DNA of 64,000 bases from Ailurus styani (lineage: Eukaryota > Chordata > Mammalia > Carnivora > Ailuridae). This document shows, one piece after another, positions 10,530 to 22,759 of the stretch (within the stretch, counting starts at the first letter, position 1; each line of letters begins with the position of its first letter). A model generated the notes under the pieces. The model was given only the letters and a program-made list of their open reading frames with translations, made no database searches and was not told where the DNA came from. Both the position numbers and the translations under genes were made by a program. The DNA lies in NCBI GenBank assembly GCA_002007465.1, contig LNAC01000163.1:706341-770340 (forward strand). Reading direction: 5' to 3'.

Positions 10530-11680
10530 AGTCCTTAGAAGTGGAGGCTGTATCTCTGGAGCAGAGGTGACCCAGAGATAGATAGAACCTTTCCAGTTAG
10601 TCCAGACTTAAGCTAATACTCTGATTGGATTAAGGTGATTGAGTCCCATTTTATTTCTCTAGAACAGGCAAGAGTGAATAATCTCTAGGGGAAGATAATA
10701 TGATCTAGGTATTCTATAATTTTGTACATGTAATGGCCTTCATTCAAATAAAAAATGCTGCAAAGAAATAAGACCATATGAATGAAAATCAAGAGATAAA
10801 ATTGAAAGACATACAGACTTACAGAGGATCTACATATTGGAATTAGTAGACAAGATTTTTAAATAACTATAATGGATATGTTCAAAATATAGAATAATGG
10901 AAGATGTCATTTAAAATGTGGGATATTTCACAAGAAAGCTGGATCCTATAAAAAGAGATCAAGGAGAAGCACTTCCAGAGTGGCAGCATAAGACCTTTTA
11001 AAATCTGCTCCCCCATTTAAACAATGAGTGTACCAGCAAAACAAACAAACAAACAAACAAGCTTACTTTCTCAGAACTCTTAAAATTAACTAAAGATTTA
11101 TGACAATGCCAGGAGCATTTATTCAAAAAATGGCTGAATCCTGGTAAAAACAGTAAATTCTGTGGAATTTTAACAGTCTTATTCTCACCTCCCATTCTCT
11201 AATGCAGTAGCCTTGAAAACAACTTCACAACCATGGTAGTTGTGAAAAATAGCCCCTAGCCCCAAGAAGGGCAGTATGTGTTCAGAACACTACTGAAGTC
11301 GCTACCCCTGCATTGTTGTTACTATTTGACCCAGGGGGTAGCTTTCTGGAATTGCTCCATTCTCAGGGATTGTCTTTATTTGATCTGACTCAGAGTTAGC
11401 TCTATGCAAACAATCCTGTCTGCAGAGTGTTTATAGAACAATCCTATCTTCATAGTGTTTGTAGAAAACAATCAATGGGTATTGATTAACACTGAATCCC
11501 CCTAAGGAGGCAATAACAGTTGGGGCTAACAAGAGATTGACTAAAATACTTCAGAGGAAAATGTGTGGAATAAAATGGCTATAGCAAGTTTTGTAAAGCC
11601 CAATACATTCCAAGAATATAGAATACCACACACATCGCTGGGCTATATGCAAGCCCAGCAAGAGTGTGACTTTGTAGCCC
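10530..11680 (+). mobile_element. Possible ancient L1 5' UTR/ORF1 remnant
   Basis: 'CACTTCCAGAGTGGCAGCAT' at 10971 resembles the 'ccaagatggcggcat' start seen in old L1 families, and the segment leads into a clear ORF2 3' part on the same strand at 11690. The rest is too diverged to align by eye, so this is a weak call. Confidence 0.35.
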
Positions 11681-11689
11681 AATTAAAAA

Positions 11690-12245
11690 GTAGACAAAAC
11701 TGAAAAGACACATCACCAAAGAATATATACAGATAACAAATAAGCATGTTAAAAGATGCTCAACATCATATGTTATCAGGGAATTGCAAATTTAAAAAGA
11801 CAAGAAGATAACTACACACCTATTAGAATGTCTAAAATCCAAAACATAGACCACATCAAATGCTGGGGAGAATTGAGGCAACAGGAATTCTCATTCACTG
11901 CTGGTGAAAACGAAAAGTGCCACAGTCACTTTGGAAGGCAATTTCTTAGAAAACAGTCTTATCATAGGATCCATCAACTGAGCTGTTTACCCAAATGAGT
12001 CGAAAACAACTGTGTCTGCACAGAAAACCTATACATGAAGGTTTATAGCAGTTTGTTAAAAATTGGAGACAACCAAGATGTCTTTTAATAGGTAAGTGGT
12101 CTAAACAAACTGTGGTACATCCATACAATAGGATATTATTAAATAATAAAAGAAATAAGATACCAAACTATGAAAATATGTGGAGGAAACTTAAATGCAT
12201 ATTGTATGTGAAAGAACCCAGTCTGAGGGTATACACATAGTAATC
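11690..12245 (+). mobile_element. Ancient L1, ORF2 C-terminal remnant
   Basis: Plus-strand L1 ORF2 3' sequence is recognisable from 'AAGACACATCACCAAAGAAT', 'CAACATCATATGTTATCAGG', 'TGGGGAGAATTGAGGCAACA' and 'GTGGTACATCCATACAATAG'. It is full of stops and indels, consistent with an old L1M copy. Confidence 0.85.
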
Positions 12246-13030
12246 TGGGTGCCTTCTGTTCCACAAGGTCATGTCTTCTGCTCTGTGCTGCAATGGAATC
12301 TTGAAACCAGTTGTGATTGGAATCTGTGAGTTGGCTGCCTCACTGGCATTTTATTGTTGATTTTCAATAAGTTTTGAAAAGATTGGGTTTGTATGATACT
12401 TATAATCCCAAATCAAGTTGGAATCATCTTGGGGATACCTCTTCCACAACAAATTTGAAAACTCAAACCCTATTACTTTGCTCTAGCCTAGCCAATTTCT
12501 CCATTCTGGAAGGTTGACAGGAGAAGTTACATACCTTGTAGTGTTTTGGTGGGGCCAGGTGGGTTCTAGAGCTGAGAATAGAATGTTTAGATGAAAGTTT
12601 AAAGGGGGACTTTAAATCTGAATACGTCCAGATTTAATTTGCATGAGACTGACCAAAATATATTAAGAGGAAGAGGAAAAGCCAGATAAAGACTTTACCA
12701 AAGGTTTCAAGGAATACTCTTACCTAGCACAGAGGCAAGAAAATCCTGGGCTTTTCTGAGAACCCAACAGTGCAAAGCATATCAGAAACTTTTGTTTCCT
12801 CTGCAAAACTCCTCCATGGAACAGAGTATGAATTTCTTCCTTGCCTTATTACTGAGAACTGATAAGACATGTTTTGCCATTCATCTATTTAAATCTAAGT
12901 TTTTCAAAGAATAAAAAGTAAATTCCTGTTTGACTTGTAACATATTTTAAAATAAAACAAAACCACTCCTCATAAATTATATAAGTTTATCCTCAAAACC
13001 ATTAACTTTGTTTTGACTTTTTAATTAAAA
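12246..13030. other. Non-coding stretch, no recognised repeat
   Basis: This is moderately complex sequence without an obvious repeat or long frame. It may be single-copy. Confidence 0.4.
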
Positions 13031-13034
13031 TCCA

Positions 13035-13120
13035 GTTTATTAGGTCATCAAACATGCTAGGTTATATTGCTCTTGGTCATATAACTAATTAGTGACAGAG
13101 CCAGAATTAAAAAATCAGCT
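13035..13120 (-). mobile_element. MIR fragment
   Basis: 'TTGGTCATATAACTAATTAG' followed by 'TGACAGAGCCAGAATTAA' matches the reverse MIR core. Confidence 0.55.
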
Positions 13121-13294
13121 TTATTAAATGTTTTCCTTTTCTTTGTTCATTTCATCAGAATATAATGCTTCATGGTAAATGTCTTCTTAGGTGGCCGAAA
13201 TGCACTTCTAAACAAAAAAAAAATACGTAAAATCCTACTTACATTCATATCGTGACTTCCACACATGTGTAAGGGCTAAGTTGTACTTCTGCAT

Positions 13295-13509
13295 GCTTCA
13301 TTGCAGCAGCACACAGCCAGATAAGCCAGTATGGCCAAAGATAAAGCGAGACAATGGGCAGCAATATTTGGGGTGTCACCATGGTGTTATCTGTCCTTAT
13401 GNGCTTCATTGCAGCAGCACACAGCCAGATAAGCCAGTATGGCCAAAGATAAAGCGAGAAAATGGGCAGCAATATTTGGGGTGTCACCATGGTGTTATCT
13501 GTCCTTATG
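13295..13509. repeat. 107-bp direct duplication around a single N (assembly join)
   Basis: Bases 13295-13401 and 13403-13509 are the same 107 bp with one difference (GCGAGACAAT versus GCGAGAAAAT), separated only by N at 13402. The frames across it repeat accordingly. A duplicated contig end is the simplest reading. Confidence 0.9.
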
Positions 13510-13579
13510 TGCCTTGAAATGCCTTGAAAGTCTAGTAAATGTATTTTATACATAGATATAGAGATAGAAATTCTGTCTC

Positions 13580-13701
13580 TTTCCCTCTCTCTCTCTCTCT
13601 ATATATATATGATATAGCATATATAATTTATATAGAGAGCCTGAACTGAAAATAATATATATATATTACACACATGCGCACACACACACACACACACACA
13701 C
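13580..13701. repeat. Compound (TC)n-(TA)n-(CA)n microsatellite
   Basis: CT-rich, TA-rich and CA-rich tracts follow one another with short interruptions. The CA block is about 15 units long at 13672-13701. Confidence 0.85.
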
Positions 13702-13764
13702 GTAGCAATTTAACTTTTACCATTTTGGTTGTTAATGGTAGTAAAATTATAGAAATTATAGAAA

Positions 13765-14050
13765 TGCATTTCATTAGTAATCTATTACTGCTTAACAAAT
13801 TACCCCACTAGTTAGAGCTTCAAAATATAATCATATATTATCTCACACAGATTCTGAGCAGTCAGAAATCTGATAAAGGCATAATTGGGTGAAACGAAAT
13901 GATTCTGCCTCAGAGTCTCTGAAGAGGTGGCTTTTACCTACTCAGTTCATTAGAAGTAAGTCAGTAAGTGCAGCCCATAATCAGGATCATGCATACCGGG
14001 TGGCGAGATCAATGGAGCTATCTTGAAACCTGGCTACTCCTTTTCACTTT
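13765..14050. mobile_element. Old interspersed repeat, family undetermined
   Basis: 'AATCTATTACTGCTTAACAA' and 'TTATCTCACACAGATTCTGA' resemble a widespread mammalian repeat beginning 'ctgcataacaaattacc'. I cannot name the family with confidence. Confidence 0.4.
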
Positions 14051-14159
14051 AAACTCAGACTCCAAATACAATACATAGCCCTAATTACTGTTTGTTGGTT
14101 TGCTAAATATTTTTAGTGAATATATTTGACTTTCTCACCAGAAAAATAAAGATGACTAT

Positions 14160-14280
14160 AGGCAATGTAGTCTGTTAGAAAGTAACTGGGTGATAGTCTG
14201 GATTCTGCTGCTTGTTCTGCCATTAAATTAATGCTGCAGATTTCAGAAGATTCTCTGTTGGTAATACAGATTTCTCATCG
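14160..14280 (+). mobile_element. MIR fragment
   Basis: 'TGGATTCTGCTGCTTGTTCT' followed by 'GATTTCTCATCG' fits the first half of a diverged MIR. Confidence 0.5.
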
Positions 14281-14400
14281 ATTTACTCATTCAGCAAAAA
14301 CATACTAAGCACCTAATGTATTATTCCAGATATTAGGATACAGCAGCTTAAATATTCCTTCTCTTGTGGAGATTACCTTCTAGTTGACTTCAAATTAGTA
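14281..14400 (-). mobile_element. L2 3' end fragment
   Basis: The segment contains 'TTTACTCATTCAGCAAAAAC', 'ACTAAGCACCTAATG', 'GATACAGCAGC' and 'TGGAGATTACCTTCTAGT'. These are the reverse-strand landmarks of the L2 3' end. Confidence 0.65.
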
Positions 14401-14409
14401 TGTAACTCT

Positions 14410-16015
14410 AAAAATTAGAGATCTATTTTTATAAAGATGTGAAAATCTGTAGAAAAAGTCTTAATGGCCTGGGCTAAAGCCAGAAATTAGAACACAGATA
14501 ATTTCCAAGTTACAAAGTACAGAGCTGAAGATGATCACAAAAATAAAATGTCTGGAGTTCATTCAAATGGGACAGCTTTTGAGAATAAGCGGAATTTAGG
14601 GTAACCAATCAGAGCAAAGGGGCTTGGGATTTGAGGATAATAGAGCCTGAAGCAACTCCCTGAGTCTTTAGCAAGTAGCCATAGGTAATTTATATTGGGG
14701 ATTTTAAATTAAGCCATGTGTGGAAAGGGAGCTGTTAAAGAAGCAATTCCAGCTTGATCAACCTACTAAGACTATGCTCCAACTAATTGTACAGCAATAT
14801 ATTTCCCAGGATGCATGGCAGGAGACTCTAAGATAATGCTATGTAATCACAAGGTTTTAGAAAACGTATCATCTCAGAGTCCAACACTTTTCCATATAAT
14901 TTTTCTGTACTGATGAACTAGAGGAATTCAGTAAAGATGAATCTCACTGGACCTAATATACAAGTAGCAATATTACAAAAATTTAAAGCATATGAAGCAG
15001 GAGTACTCTTCAGGGCACAGAGATTTTCAGCATATTTCATGAATTCACTCAACGAGAAATTTTTTATTGATCTTTTTTTTTGAAAGGGGAGGGGAAGATT
15101 AAAGAATCCCTAAATTTTATTGCATAGTCAGTTTTTACAGGGATCTTTATGAGTGTGTATAGGAAAAGTGGCTCTTATTTATGTGAAAAAGTGTTCTAAG
15201 TAATATAATACCTGCTGTTAGTAGAGCTTATCTGAATTTCTCAATTAAATGCTTCATTTCAACATCAAAAATGGCAATTAGGGGTTGGATGTGCTTTTAG
15301 AGGTTTGCTACAAAAGAACTCTAAATTCATCTTTATTGCTGAGTGTACAGAGAGTGCGGGAAAATGGGAATATGGAAGGTGGTACCAAAGGATCCAAGGG
15401 CTTGCAGTTGTTGGGAATGTCCCGCCATTTCTACAGTCTGCAATCAAATAAAGCACAGATGGTAAGCAGGGTCCAGGCTTTTGGAGCTTAAGTAATGAAG
15501 TATCCTGAAATGCAATAAAAGGGAAGGGTTCATCATACTGGGTCCTTAGAAATTAGGGATTGTTTTGAGGGTATAGTGGAAGCATTCCCAGGATTGCTGA
15601 GCTAGTGGATGTTACTATCTCGAACTTAAAAGCTAAATAGACATTTTAGTGTAGATTCTTGTAATATGGGGTTAGGTAATTGCAGTATCTAAACCAAAAG
15701 GAAAAAACAGAAATAAGAGAGTATAAATAGGATAAGGAACTAAAGATTGGGTTCTTGAAAGTTTTCCATAGCATACCCAGATACATACAGAGCATGTAAG
15801 GCAACTTAAGACAGTGTGGTCTTCAGGTAATGATAGTCATAAAAAATAATTTTGTTGTTTTAAAATTTCTTTCTCATGGGTATACCAAGTACATTGATAA
15901 ACACTTTTTTTGGAAATTTTTTAGTTATACAAATATTCCTTGCAAGGATTCTCCTAACATAAAGTGTGTACTAGTTATAAAGTTTAAAATAGGTTAGCAT
16001 TCTTGGTTGTGTTAT
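14410..16015. other. Non-coding stretch, no recognised repeat
   Basis: There is no supported gene. Overlapping frames of 60-70 codons near 15265-15491 lie on both strands and have no domain, so I treat them as chance. Confidence 0.45.
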
Positions 16016-16032
16016 TTTGAAATGTTTAAGGC

Positions 16033-16236
16033 TTGGGCGCCTGGGTGGCTCAGTGGGTTAAAGCCTCTGCTTTCGGCTCAGGTCATGATCTCAGGGTCCT
16101 GGGATCGAAGCCCGCATCGGGCTCCCTGCTCAGCGGGGAGCCTGCTTCCCCCTCTCTCTCTGCCTGGCTCTCTGCCTCCTTGTGATCTCTCTCCCTCTGT
16201 GAAATAAATAGATAAAATCTTAAAAAAAAAAAAAAA
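16033..16236 (+). mobile_element. Can-SINE (young type)
   Basis: The head TTGGGCGCCTGGGTGGCTCA includes an A-box-like TGGCTCAGTGG. The A-tail ends at 16236. The 14-bp duplication GAAATGTTTAAGGC at 16019 and 16237 is exact. Confidence 0.96.
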
Positions 16237-16250
16237 GAAATGTTTAAGGC

Positions 16251-16950
16251 AAAAATGAAATAAATTGGGCTTAAAATATAAATACTTGATCTATTTAATA
16301 CTTGCATTATGTATTAAAGAAAAATAATAATTCCTAGGAATTAGCATTGATATCTTGAATTTTTCTGAGGTAGTATCAGTACATTGAATAAAGAAAGGAC
16401 AATTCTGAAACTGCTCATCCACTGATACAAAAGAATATATGGTAGGAGTTGAAATAAATAAGCAAGGAAGTAGCTATTCCTGTAGCTTCTGTTACCTTCT
16501 ACTCACTATTCGCTGCTGACCTCTAACTACTAACAAATGTCCATATTTTCACCCCATTCTCTCATATGTGCTTCAGATTCTATTATAAACTAGCCATCCA
16601 CCATCTGCTTTTGGAATTCTCATTGGTATAGGTACCTGGAATGGAGTGTCTCCCCAACTCCCCTCAGAAATGTCTATTGTTTCTTTAAGAGGTCGGAATT
16701 TTGCAGCCTTCTGCAGTGCTTGATATGTCTTGACAGTGGTGTTTGTTTATGAGAGGACATATTTGCAGAGTGGTCTCTGAAGCTTGACAGCCCAGGTTTT
16801 CTTAGCTCTAAGATTTCCTCACGTACTAGAGGTCTTTGTTTGCTGATATATTTTCTAACTTTTCAAGTAGAATGTAAGTTCCAAGAGACCAGATAAGTCA
16901 AAATAAAACCACAGAAATGGAAACACTGGCTCATACGTATTAGGCATTCA
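16251..16950. other. Non-coding stretch, nothing recognised
   Basis: This is sequence between two plus-strand Can-SINEs, with no supported feature. Confidence 0.4.
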
Positions 16951-16965
16951 GCAAATATTAAATGT

Positions 16966-17169
16966 GGGCGCCTGAGTGGCTCAGTGGGTTAAAGCCTCTG
17001 CCTTCGGCTCAGGTCATGATCTCAGGGTCCTGGGATTGAGCCCCGCATCAGGCTGTCTGCTCAGCAGGGAGCCTGCTTCCTCCTCTCTCTCTGCCTGCCT
17101 CTCTGCCTACTTGTGATCTCTCTCTCTCTCTCTGTCAAATAAATAAATAAAAAATCTTAAAAAAAAAAA
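16966..17169 (+). mobile_element. Can-SINE (young type)
   Basis: A complete Can-SINE runs from 'GGGCGCCTGAGTGGCTCAG' to AAATAAATAAATAAAAAATC and an A-tail. Imperfect duplications near ATATTAAATG and AATGTTAAAT flank it. Confidence 0.94.
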
Positions 17170-17489
17170 GAATGTTAAATAAAAAAATATATATATATTA
17201 AATGAATGAGTGAATGGAACTCAAGTGTCTCTAAACTGATAAGCTATATTCAGTGAAACTTACTTTCTCCCTGAAAGTTAAAAAAAAATTCCCCCCTTAA
17301 TATTTTCAGTTATAAATTATAAATAATCTAGTAGAAACTAATGTATCAGTCATGTGACAACTGATAGTTTGGATATGAGAAACCTCAATGGTTTCAAGAT
17401 TTTGGCAGATGATCCTAATCAGCCTAACTAGCTTAGGAATGTTGTCGAAGGCTCTACTTCAGTGATATGAATACAGTTTGAAGCCCTTA

Positions 17490-18500
17490 AAGAACAGAAA
17501 GGGTGCTATGTTCATTTTATTATTCCAAATGATTATGTTATCACAATATAATTTATTTAAGCATCCTTTCCCTGCTGATTTGAAATTCAAATCTATAAAA
17601 AAAATCATATATATGCCTAGCACTCACTGGACTCACAGTTCTGTTCCATTGCTTGGCCCTCTGCTCTGTGTGCCAGAACCATATCATTTTGATTATTATA
17701 TCTTTGTAATTATTTTAATACCTTGTGGAATAAGTTTCTTTTGATTCTACTTCTTTTTTATTTTTTACTTTTTTTTGCTAAAAATGATTGTATCCAAAGG
17801 CTCATTCTTCCAAATGAATGTAAAGCTATTTTCAAGTTTCATAAAAAAAATAGTATTGTGCTAGAATTGTATTTATTTATAGTTTATATTAGTTTGCACA
17901 GAATTGACATCTTACTAATATTGGGTTTCTCAGGGAATTGGTCAGTTCCAATTTTGTGTTTCTTAAAAAAAAGTTTGTGTAACTCCCTTTATATTGGTGA
18001 TTCAAGCTACTTGTAGTTTTTATGATATTGCTCATTAGAATCGTTGTCATTATGAATTGTCCATTTTTATTGCATTTTTGATAGGATAATTTCAATATAT
18101 AGGAAAACTAGAGTTTTCATTCTTTTCTTTTGTAATACCTAGTTTCCTTTATGTTAGGTAGCATAATTGTTTTAACTTGATGCCCCCCAGGGTTCAAATA
18201 AACTATCGTGTCATTTTCAAGTTACAAGCACTTTGTCCATTTCTTATCTAAATTGTAGATTTTATTTCCTCTTCATGGTTTATTATGTTGTCTAAAACCT
18301 ATAGTTATGAATTACAGTGATAATAGTGAGCATATTTAAATAGAATGTTGTATCTCACCAAGAAGTTTTGATTTTAAATATTTTTTGACAAATTAAGATC
18401 ATTCAGAAAGTATATTTTTAAATTTATCTTATCAAGATGGCAAGTTATATTAAAATTTTTCATATTGCTGAGTCATCCTTTGATATTCTTTCTTCTATGG
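17490..18500 (-). mobile_element. Ancient L1 ORF2 remnant
   Basis: Reverse-oriented ORF2 sequence can be followed from 'GTTCCATTGCTTGGCCCTCT' and 'ACCATATCATTTTGATTATT' to the reverse-transcriptase region near 'CATATTGCTGAGTCATCCTT'. It is heavily mutated. The frames at 17478-18095 belong to it or to its antisense strand. Confidence 0.75.
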
Positions 18501-18509
18501 TACCTCTCC

Positions 18510-19150
18510 ACGTAATAGACAGTGTAGCCTCCCATGCTGTTTGAAGGCTTAATTTTATCACAAATACTTGGGTAAAGAAGTTTTTGTTTTATTTCCACTC
18601 AGACATTAGTCCATACTTTAGTATATTTCTCCACTGCCTCCTAACTCATAAGCAGTATTCTTACCTTCCATGGCTGCTCTTTCTCTTCTTCCTACAAGAG
18701 TTCAAGCAAGAAATACAGATCTCTTTTTTAATTTATTTACTCAAAACATTGCCAACAAATGCTGTCATGAATAACACTCCCCAAAAGATTTCAAATTCAA
18801 AAATCAGAATTTGCTCTTGTTTTCAGAAATGATCAGCCATGGTCATTTTTTTAAAATAATTATGTGTCCTCTTAGACTCTTTACTGTCATTACTAAACTG
18901 ATAATACCTGTACCCTACTATTTATTTATTTTTTCATTTGGCCATACTGATAGTGCTATGTGGTAGGCTTATTTTGCTAATAATTTTATGTTGGCCTTTA
19001 AAAATATATGAATTCACAAATAAGATTATAAGGTAGTTTTTGTTTTTCAGTGCTAACTTTAAAAAGTTTAAGCCAGGTTAATTATGGTCTCATTAAGTAA
19101 TTTTGGAAAATTTTACACTGTTCTCTATGAGCTCGAAGGTTTTATATTAA
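18510..19150. other. Non-coding stretch, nothing firmly recognised
   Basis: No clear repeat is visible. An 82-codon frame at 18584-18832 has no recognisable domain. Confidence 0.4.
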
Positions 19151-19170
19151 ATGAGAACTTTCTTTTTCTT

Positions 19171-19288
19171 TTTTTTTTTTGATTTTTTTTTAATTTTATT
19201 TTTATTATTTGCCCAAGGGGTACAGGTCTGTGAATCATCAGGCTTACATCTTTCACAGCATTCACCAAAGCACAAACCCTCCCCAATT
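19171..19288 (-). mobile_element. 5'-truncated L1 3' UTR, ~120 bp
   Basis: A poly-T is followed by 'TTATTTGCCCAAGGGGTACA ... CACAAACCCTCCCC'. The duplication TTCTTTTTCTT at 19160 and 19289 marks the insertion. Confidence 0.9.
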
Positions 19289-19484
19289 TTCTTTTTCTTA
19301 TGTGTTCACTAGAGTGAGTTCTTCAAGCTACAGGATCTGACATCTTGATGTCAAATTCCTTAGCAAAATTCCTTAGCAAAATTCTATAATTATTATTTAA
19401 TTTACATCTGGCCCTATTCCACTTTTGTTTTTCCCAAATATCTTTCTTTTTACTGCAAGTATGGTTGGTATCCTAGGTGTTCAT

Positions 19485-19492
19485 TCTTTCTT

Positions 19493-19545
<53 letters not shown>
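19485..19545. repeat. (TCTA)n tetranucleotide microsatellite
   Basis: A short TTTC stretch is followed by about a dozen uninterrupted TCTA units. An uninterrupted tetranucleotide array of this length is likely polymorphic. Confidence 0.95.
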
Positions 19546-20050
19546 TATTTATCATTTATTTATTTCCAGTTATATAGTTTCTATTTAAAATTAGATTAGA
19601 TAATTCTGTTTTAATCACCTTCAATATTTACTATCCATTATTTTATTATACAACTTTGTGATTTAAAAAAAGTTCAATTATTTTCCATTTGGTTAGAGTA
19701 TATTTTAGAGAACCCTATGTATCAATACCCATTCCCCTCACCACTAGGAGGATACATGGGTAGTTTATACTTTACAATGGAGCATATTATTCATGTATCA
19801 CTCATACGACACCATATTGTTCATGTTGCATCTTCACATCATTTGGATTACATACAATCGTGCATAAATTAAGTAACGTATCAATGATAAATGTAATGCA
19901 TGCAGTTATAATAAGTAATATATACTTATATATTAAACAACATATAAAATGATTTATATTAAGCTACACACACACACATGCGCACACACATACATACATA
20001 CAGTTCATTACCTTGGACTCCACTAAAACTCTACCTATGTCAATCACAGT

Positions 20051-20219
20051 GACATATTATTTTTGATGTACTCTGAGAGACCACTTTTTACATATTACTA
20101 GTGATGNGGATCATGACCTGAGCCGAAGGCAGTGGCTTTAACCCACTGAGCCACCCAGGCGCCCGACATATTATTTTTGATGTACTCTGAGAGACCACTT
20201 TTTACATATTACTAGTGAT
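20051..20219 (-). repeat. 55-bp duplication around N plus partial Can-SINE
   Basis: Bases 20051-20105 recur at 20165-20219. Between them are N at 20107 and only the head half of a reverse Can-SINE (20108-20164, ending 'CCACCCAGGCGCCC'). A genuine target-site duplication would be about 10-16 bp, so the extra length and the missing tail point to a join of a SINE-containing and a SINE-free sequence. Confidence 0.85.
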
Positions 20220-20404
20220 ACAAATTTTAATGTATTCATAAGTACTTTTCATAATAATGTTGACATATCAGTTACATTTAAGGAAGATTAGGGGAAAATA
20301 GTGTCTTTCCGTTCATAATTAATTAGGTTTCTTTTTAGCACTGTGACTTTTAGCATTGCCTTTTACTTTATCCACTGTGTGTCATCTCAACTTTATTTTT
20401 TTAT

Positions 20405-20625
20405 TTATAAAATGCATTACTTTATTTTCTGTCTTATTGAGATATAATTGATACAATCATACTGTTCTTAGGTGTACAGAATAATAATTTGAAATATGTA
20501 CATATTATTTTTTTCCAGTGTTCTAAGATTGTTTATGCACCACACCCAGTGCTCCATGCCATACGTGGCCTCCTTAATACCCACCACCAGGCTCACCCAT
20601 CCGCCTTCCTCCCTCCCTATATAAC
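20405..20625 (-). mobile_element. L1 3' UTR fragments
   Basis: 'TTATTGAGATATAATTGATA' and 'TAGGTGTACAGAATAATAAT' are reverse L1MA-type 3' UTR. At about 20508 a second, younger L1 3' end follows ('CACCACACCCAGTGCTCCAT', 'TTAATACCCACCACCAGGCT'). Confidence 0.8.
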
Positions 20626-20639
20626 AATACATATATGTT

Positions 20640-21225
20640 GTTTTGAAATGTGAACTCTTAGATATTCACAAATGGGTGGTTACCTAATGAAACTACAGTT
20701 GGGTGTGCTGTATAAAAATTCCCTTAGTTGCCCTGGAAATTATCAATATTTGATTTCTTGTGAACTGAAACATGAAATGTAGGATGTGCTTAGGTACTGT
20801 ATATTCAGTGTTTTCACAGATAATATGTATAACTGAGAATAGTATTTAGACCACTTTTCATACAGAAAAGCATTTTCTCAGCTACATAGTGATTCAGTAT
20901 GGGAAGACTTATAAACAGCCTTCCAGGCACAAATTACTAGAACCTGTTTAGTCAGCAAAGATGTTATGCAGTCTCATGAAAATCAACTCTACCAAAAAAT
21001 GTCTTGTGCTTTCCTGCTTCAGAGTTACCTGAAAACACAGCCTGGCCAGAACTACATTCACCATGGATACTTAGAGTCCTATTTTGTTTGTTTCTTTGTT
21101 TGTTTGTTTTAATATTTCTGTAAATGTGTATATATATTCAGTACATAAAATAACTTTTTGAACAAATCTGAAAGAGGATTATCAGAAATGATTTAGACTA
21201 CTGTGTGGTTATTTGAATAAATGGA
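20640..21225. other. Non-coding stretch, nothing recognised
   Basis: No gene is supported. A short GTTT-rich patch lies at 21084-21110. Confidence 0.4.
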
Positions 21226-21229
21226 AGCT

Positions 21230-21430
21230 TTCCGTGATAATTACTTTTTTTATTATGGTCAGTTAGCCACTGTATAGTACATAATTAGTTTTTAATGTAG
21301 TGTTCAATGATTCATTAGTTAAGTATAACACTCGGTGCTCATCACAGCACATGCCTCTCCTCGATACCCATCACCCTGTTACCCCCTCCACCCACCCACC
21401 TCCCCTCTGAAACCTCCAGATTGTTTCTTG
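21230..21430 (-). mobile_element. L1 3' UTR fragment
   Basis: 'GTGTTCAATGATTCATTAGT', 'CACTCGGTGCTCATCACAGC' and 'GATACCCATCACCCTGTTAC' are the reverse of a carnivoran L1 3' UTR. Confidence 0.8.
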
Positions 21431-21439
21431 GGGTCCATA

Positions 21440-22085
21440 GTTCTATTTTTAAGTGTAATTGATAATACAGATGGAAATATTTTAGAAGAGCATTTATAGT
21501 AAAAGAGTATAAAGTTACACCATTCATAAGGATTTGGTTAGAGAAATTGCTTTATTGACTACTTGATGCTCTCAACAAATTAGACTTGGGTTACAAGTGA
21601 ATGTATTGCTTAGCAAAAAATATTCATACTGGTCCTTACTAAGTGTTCATTGCCTGGATTAATTCCATCGTAATTATTTTTTTCTTATTGATAATTTGCT
21701 TCAAATGGTATTTTTTTTCAAAATATTTTGCAAGGCTCTACAAGATATTGAATAAGTTAATAGGAATGTATGAAGGGGCTTATTTAGTCAACCTTAACTG
21801 TTGTCTTTGCACCAACCTTTGATTTAAAATAAACATTTCCATGAAGTGCAAGTCAAATTGAAAACTTTATTTCACTATGTGAATGTGACTGTATAGTCAT
21901 GCAACACTTGGTTGCAAATAATCAACAGCTAGCTTAATCATAGAGAGTAAAATAATGGAATAAGCATAGTCAGGAAACATAGCTAGACCCTGTGAGGGAC
22001 TGAAAGCAGGAATTTGCATGTGAACTGAGTTTATTATCACATTATTCCTGGTGATGTCTTATTTTTTATCTCTTGCATTACTTGA
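21440..22085. other. Non-coding stretch, nothing recognised
   Basis: This is AT-rich sequence with no supported feature. Confidence 0.4.
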
Positions 22086-22094
22086 GTGTTTTAT

Positions 22095-22330
22095 TTTTTT
22101 TCTCATTCTTGAAGACTATTTATTGAAGTATAATTAATATACAGTGTTATATTAATTTCAGGTATACAATATAGTGATTCAGCACTTCTCTATATTACCC
22201 CGTGTTCATCATGGTAAGTGTACTCTTAAACCCCATCACCTATTTCACCCATTCCCCACACAACTCCTCTCTGGCAACCACTGGCTTGTTTTCCATATGC
22301 AAGAGTCTTTTTTTTTTTTTTTTGTCTTTC
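22095..22330 (-). mobile_element. L1 3' UTR fragment (L1MA-like)
   Basis: 'TTGAAGTATAATTAATATAC', 'GTTATATTAATTTCAGGTAT' and 'CTGGCAACCACTGGCTTGTT' match the reverse L1MA 3' UTR. The frames at 22174-22443 derive from it. Confidence 0.8.
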
Positions 22331-22478
22331 TTTCCTTTTTTTCACTTATTTTGTTTCTTAAATTCCACATATATATTTATATTTTATATACAGTGAACAA
22401 ATGCTGGATCGATTTCAGAGTTCAGTCACACACACAAGAATAACAGACCTGTAAACTAACTAAATAGATACATAATAA

Positions 22479-22479
<1 letters not shown>

Positions 22480-22519
<40 letters not shown>

Positions 22520-22534
22520 AGAGAGAGAGAGAGC
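22480..22534. repeat. (GT)n-(GA)n microsatellite
   Basis: About 17 GT units are followed by a GA run. It is likely polymorphic. Confidence 0.92.
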
Positions 22535-22599
22535 ACATAAGAGGCTCAGAATACAGAATGCCTGGAAGTAGATGTATACATCAACTTTATGACATGATT

Positions 22600-22750
22600 G
22601 CTGTTATTATCAGCCCCATTTTATAAATGAAGGAACTGATTGAGAGGGATTTGGTATATTGGTGACTATGATCCTGCTTAAAAATGATGGAATGAGGGTT
22701 CTCATTTGGGCAATCCCAAGTCTAAAGTTGTGCTCTTACCTAGGATGCTG
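22600..22750 (-). mobile_element. MIR, reverse
   Basis: 'TATTATCAGCCCCATTTTAT' followed by 'AAATGAAGGAACTGATTGAG' and 'GTTGTGCTCTTACC' gives the reverse MIR order. Confidence 0.75.
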
Positions 22751-22759
22751 CTACTTTAT

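Noticed and set aside
13295..13509. Tandem duplication as a real structural feature or minisatellite
   Set aside because: The copies meet exactly at an N and differ by one base; an assembly join explains this better.
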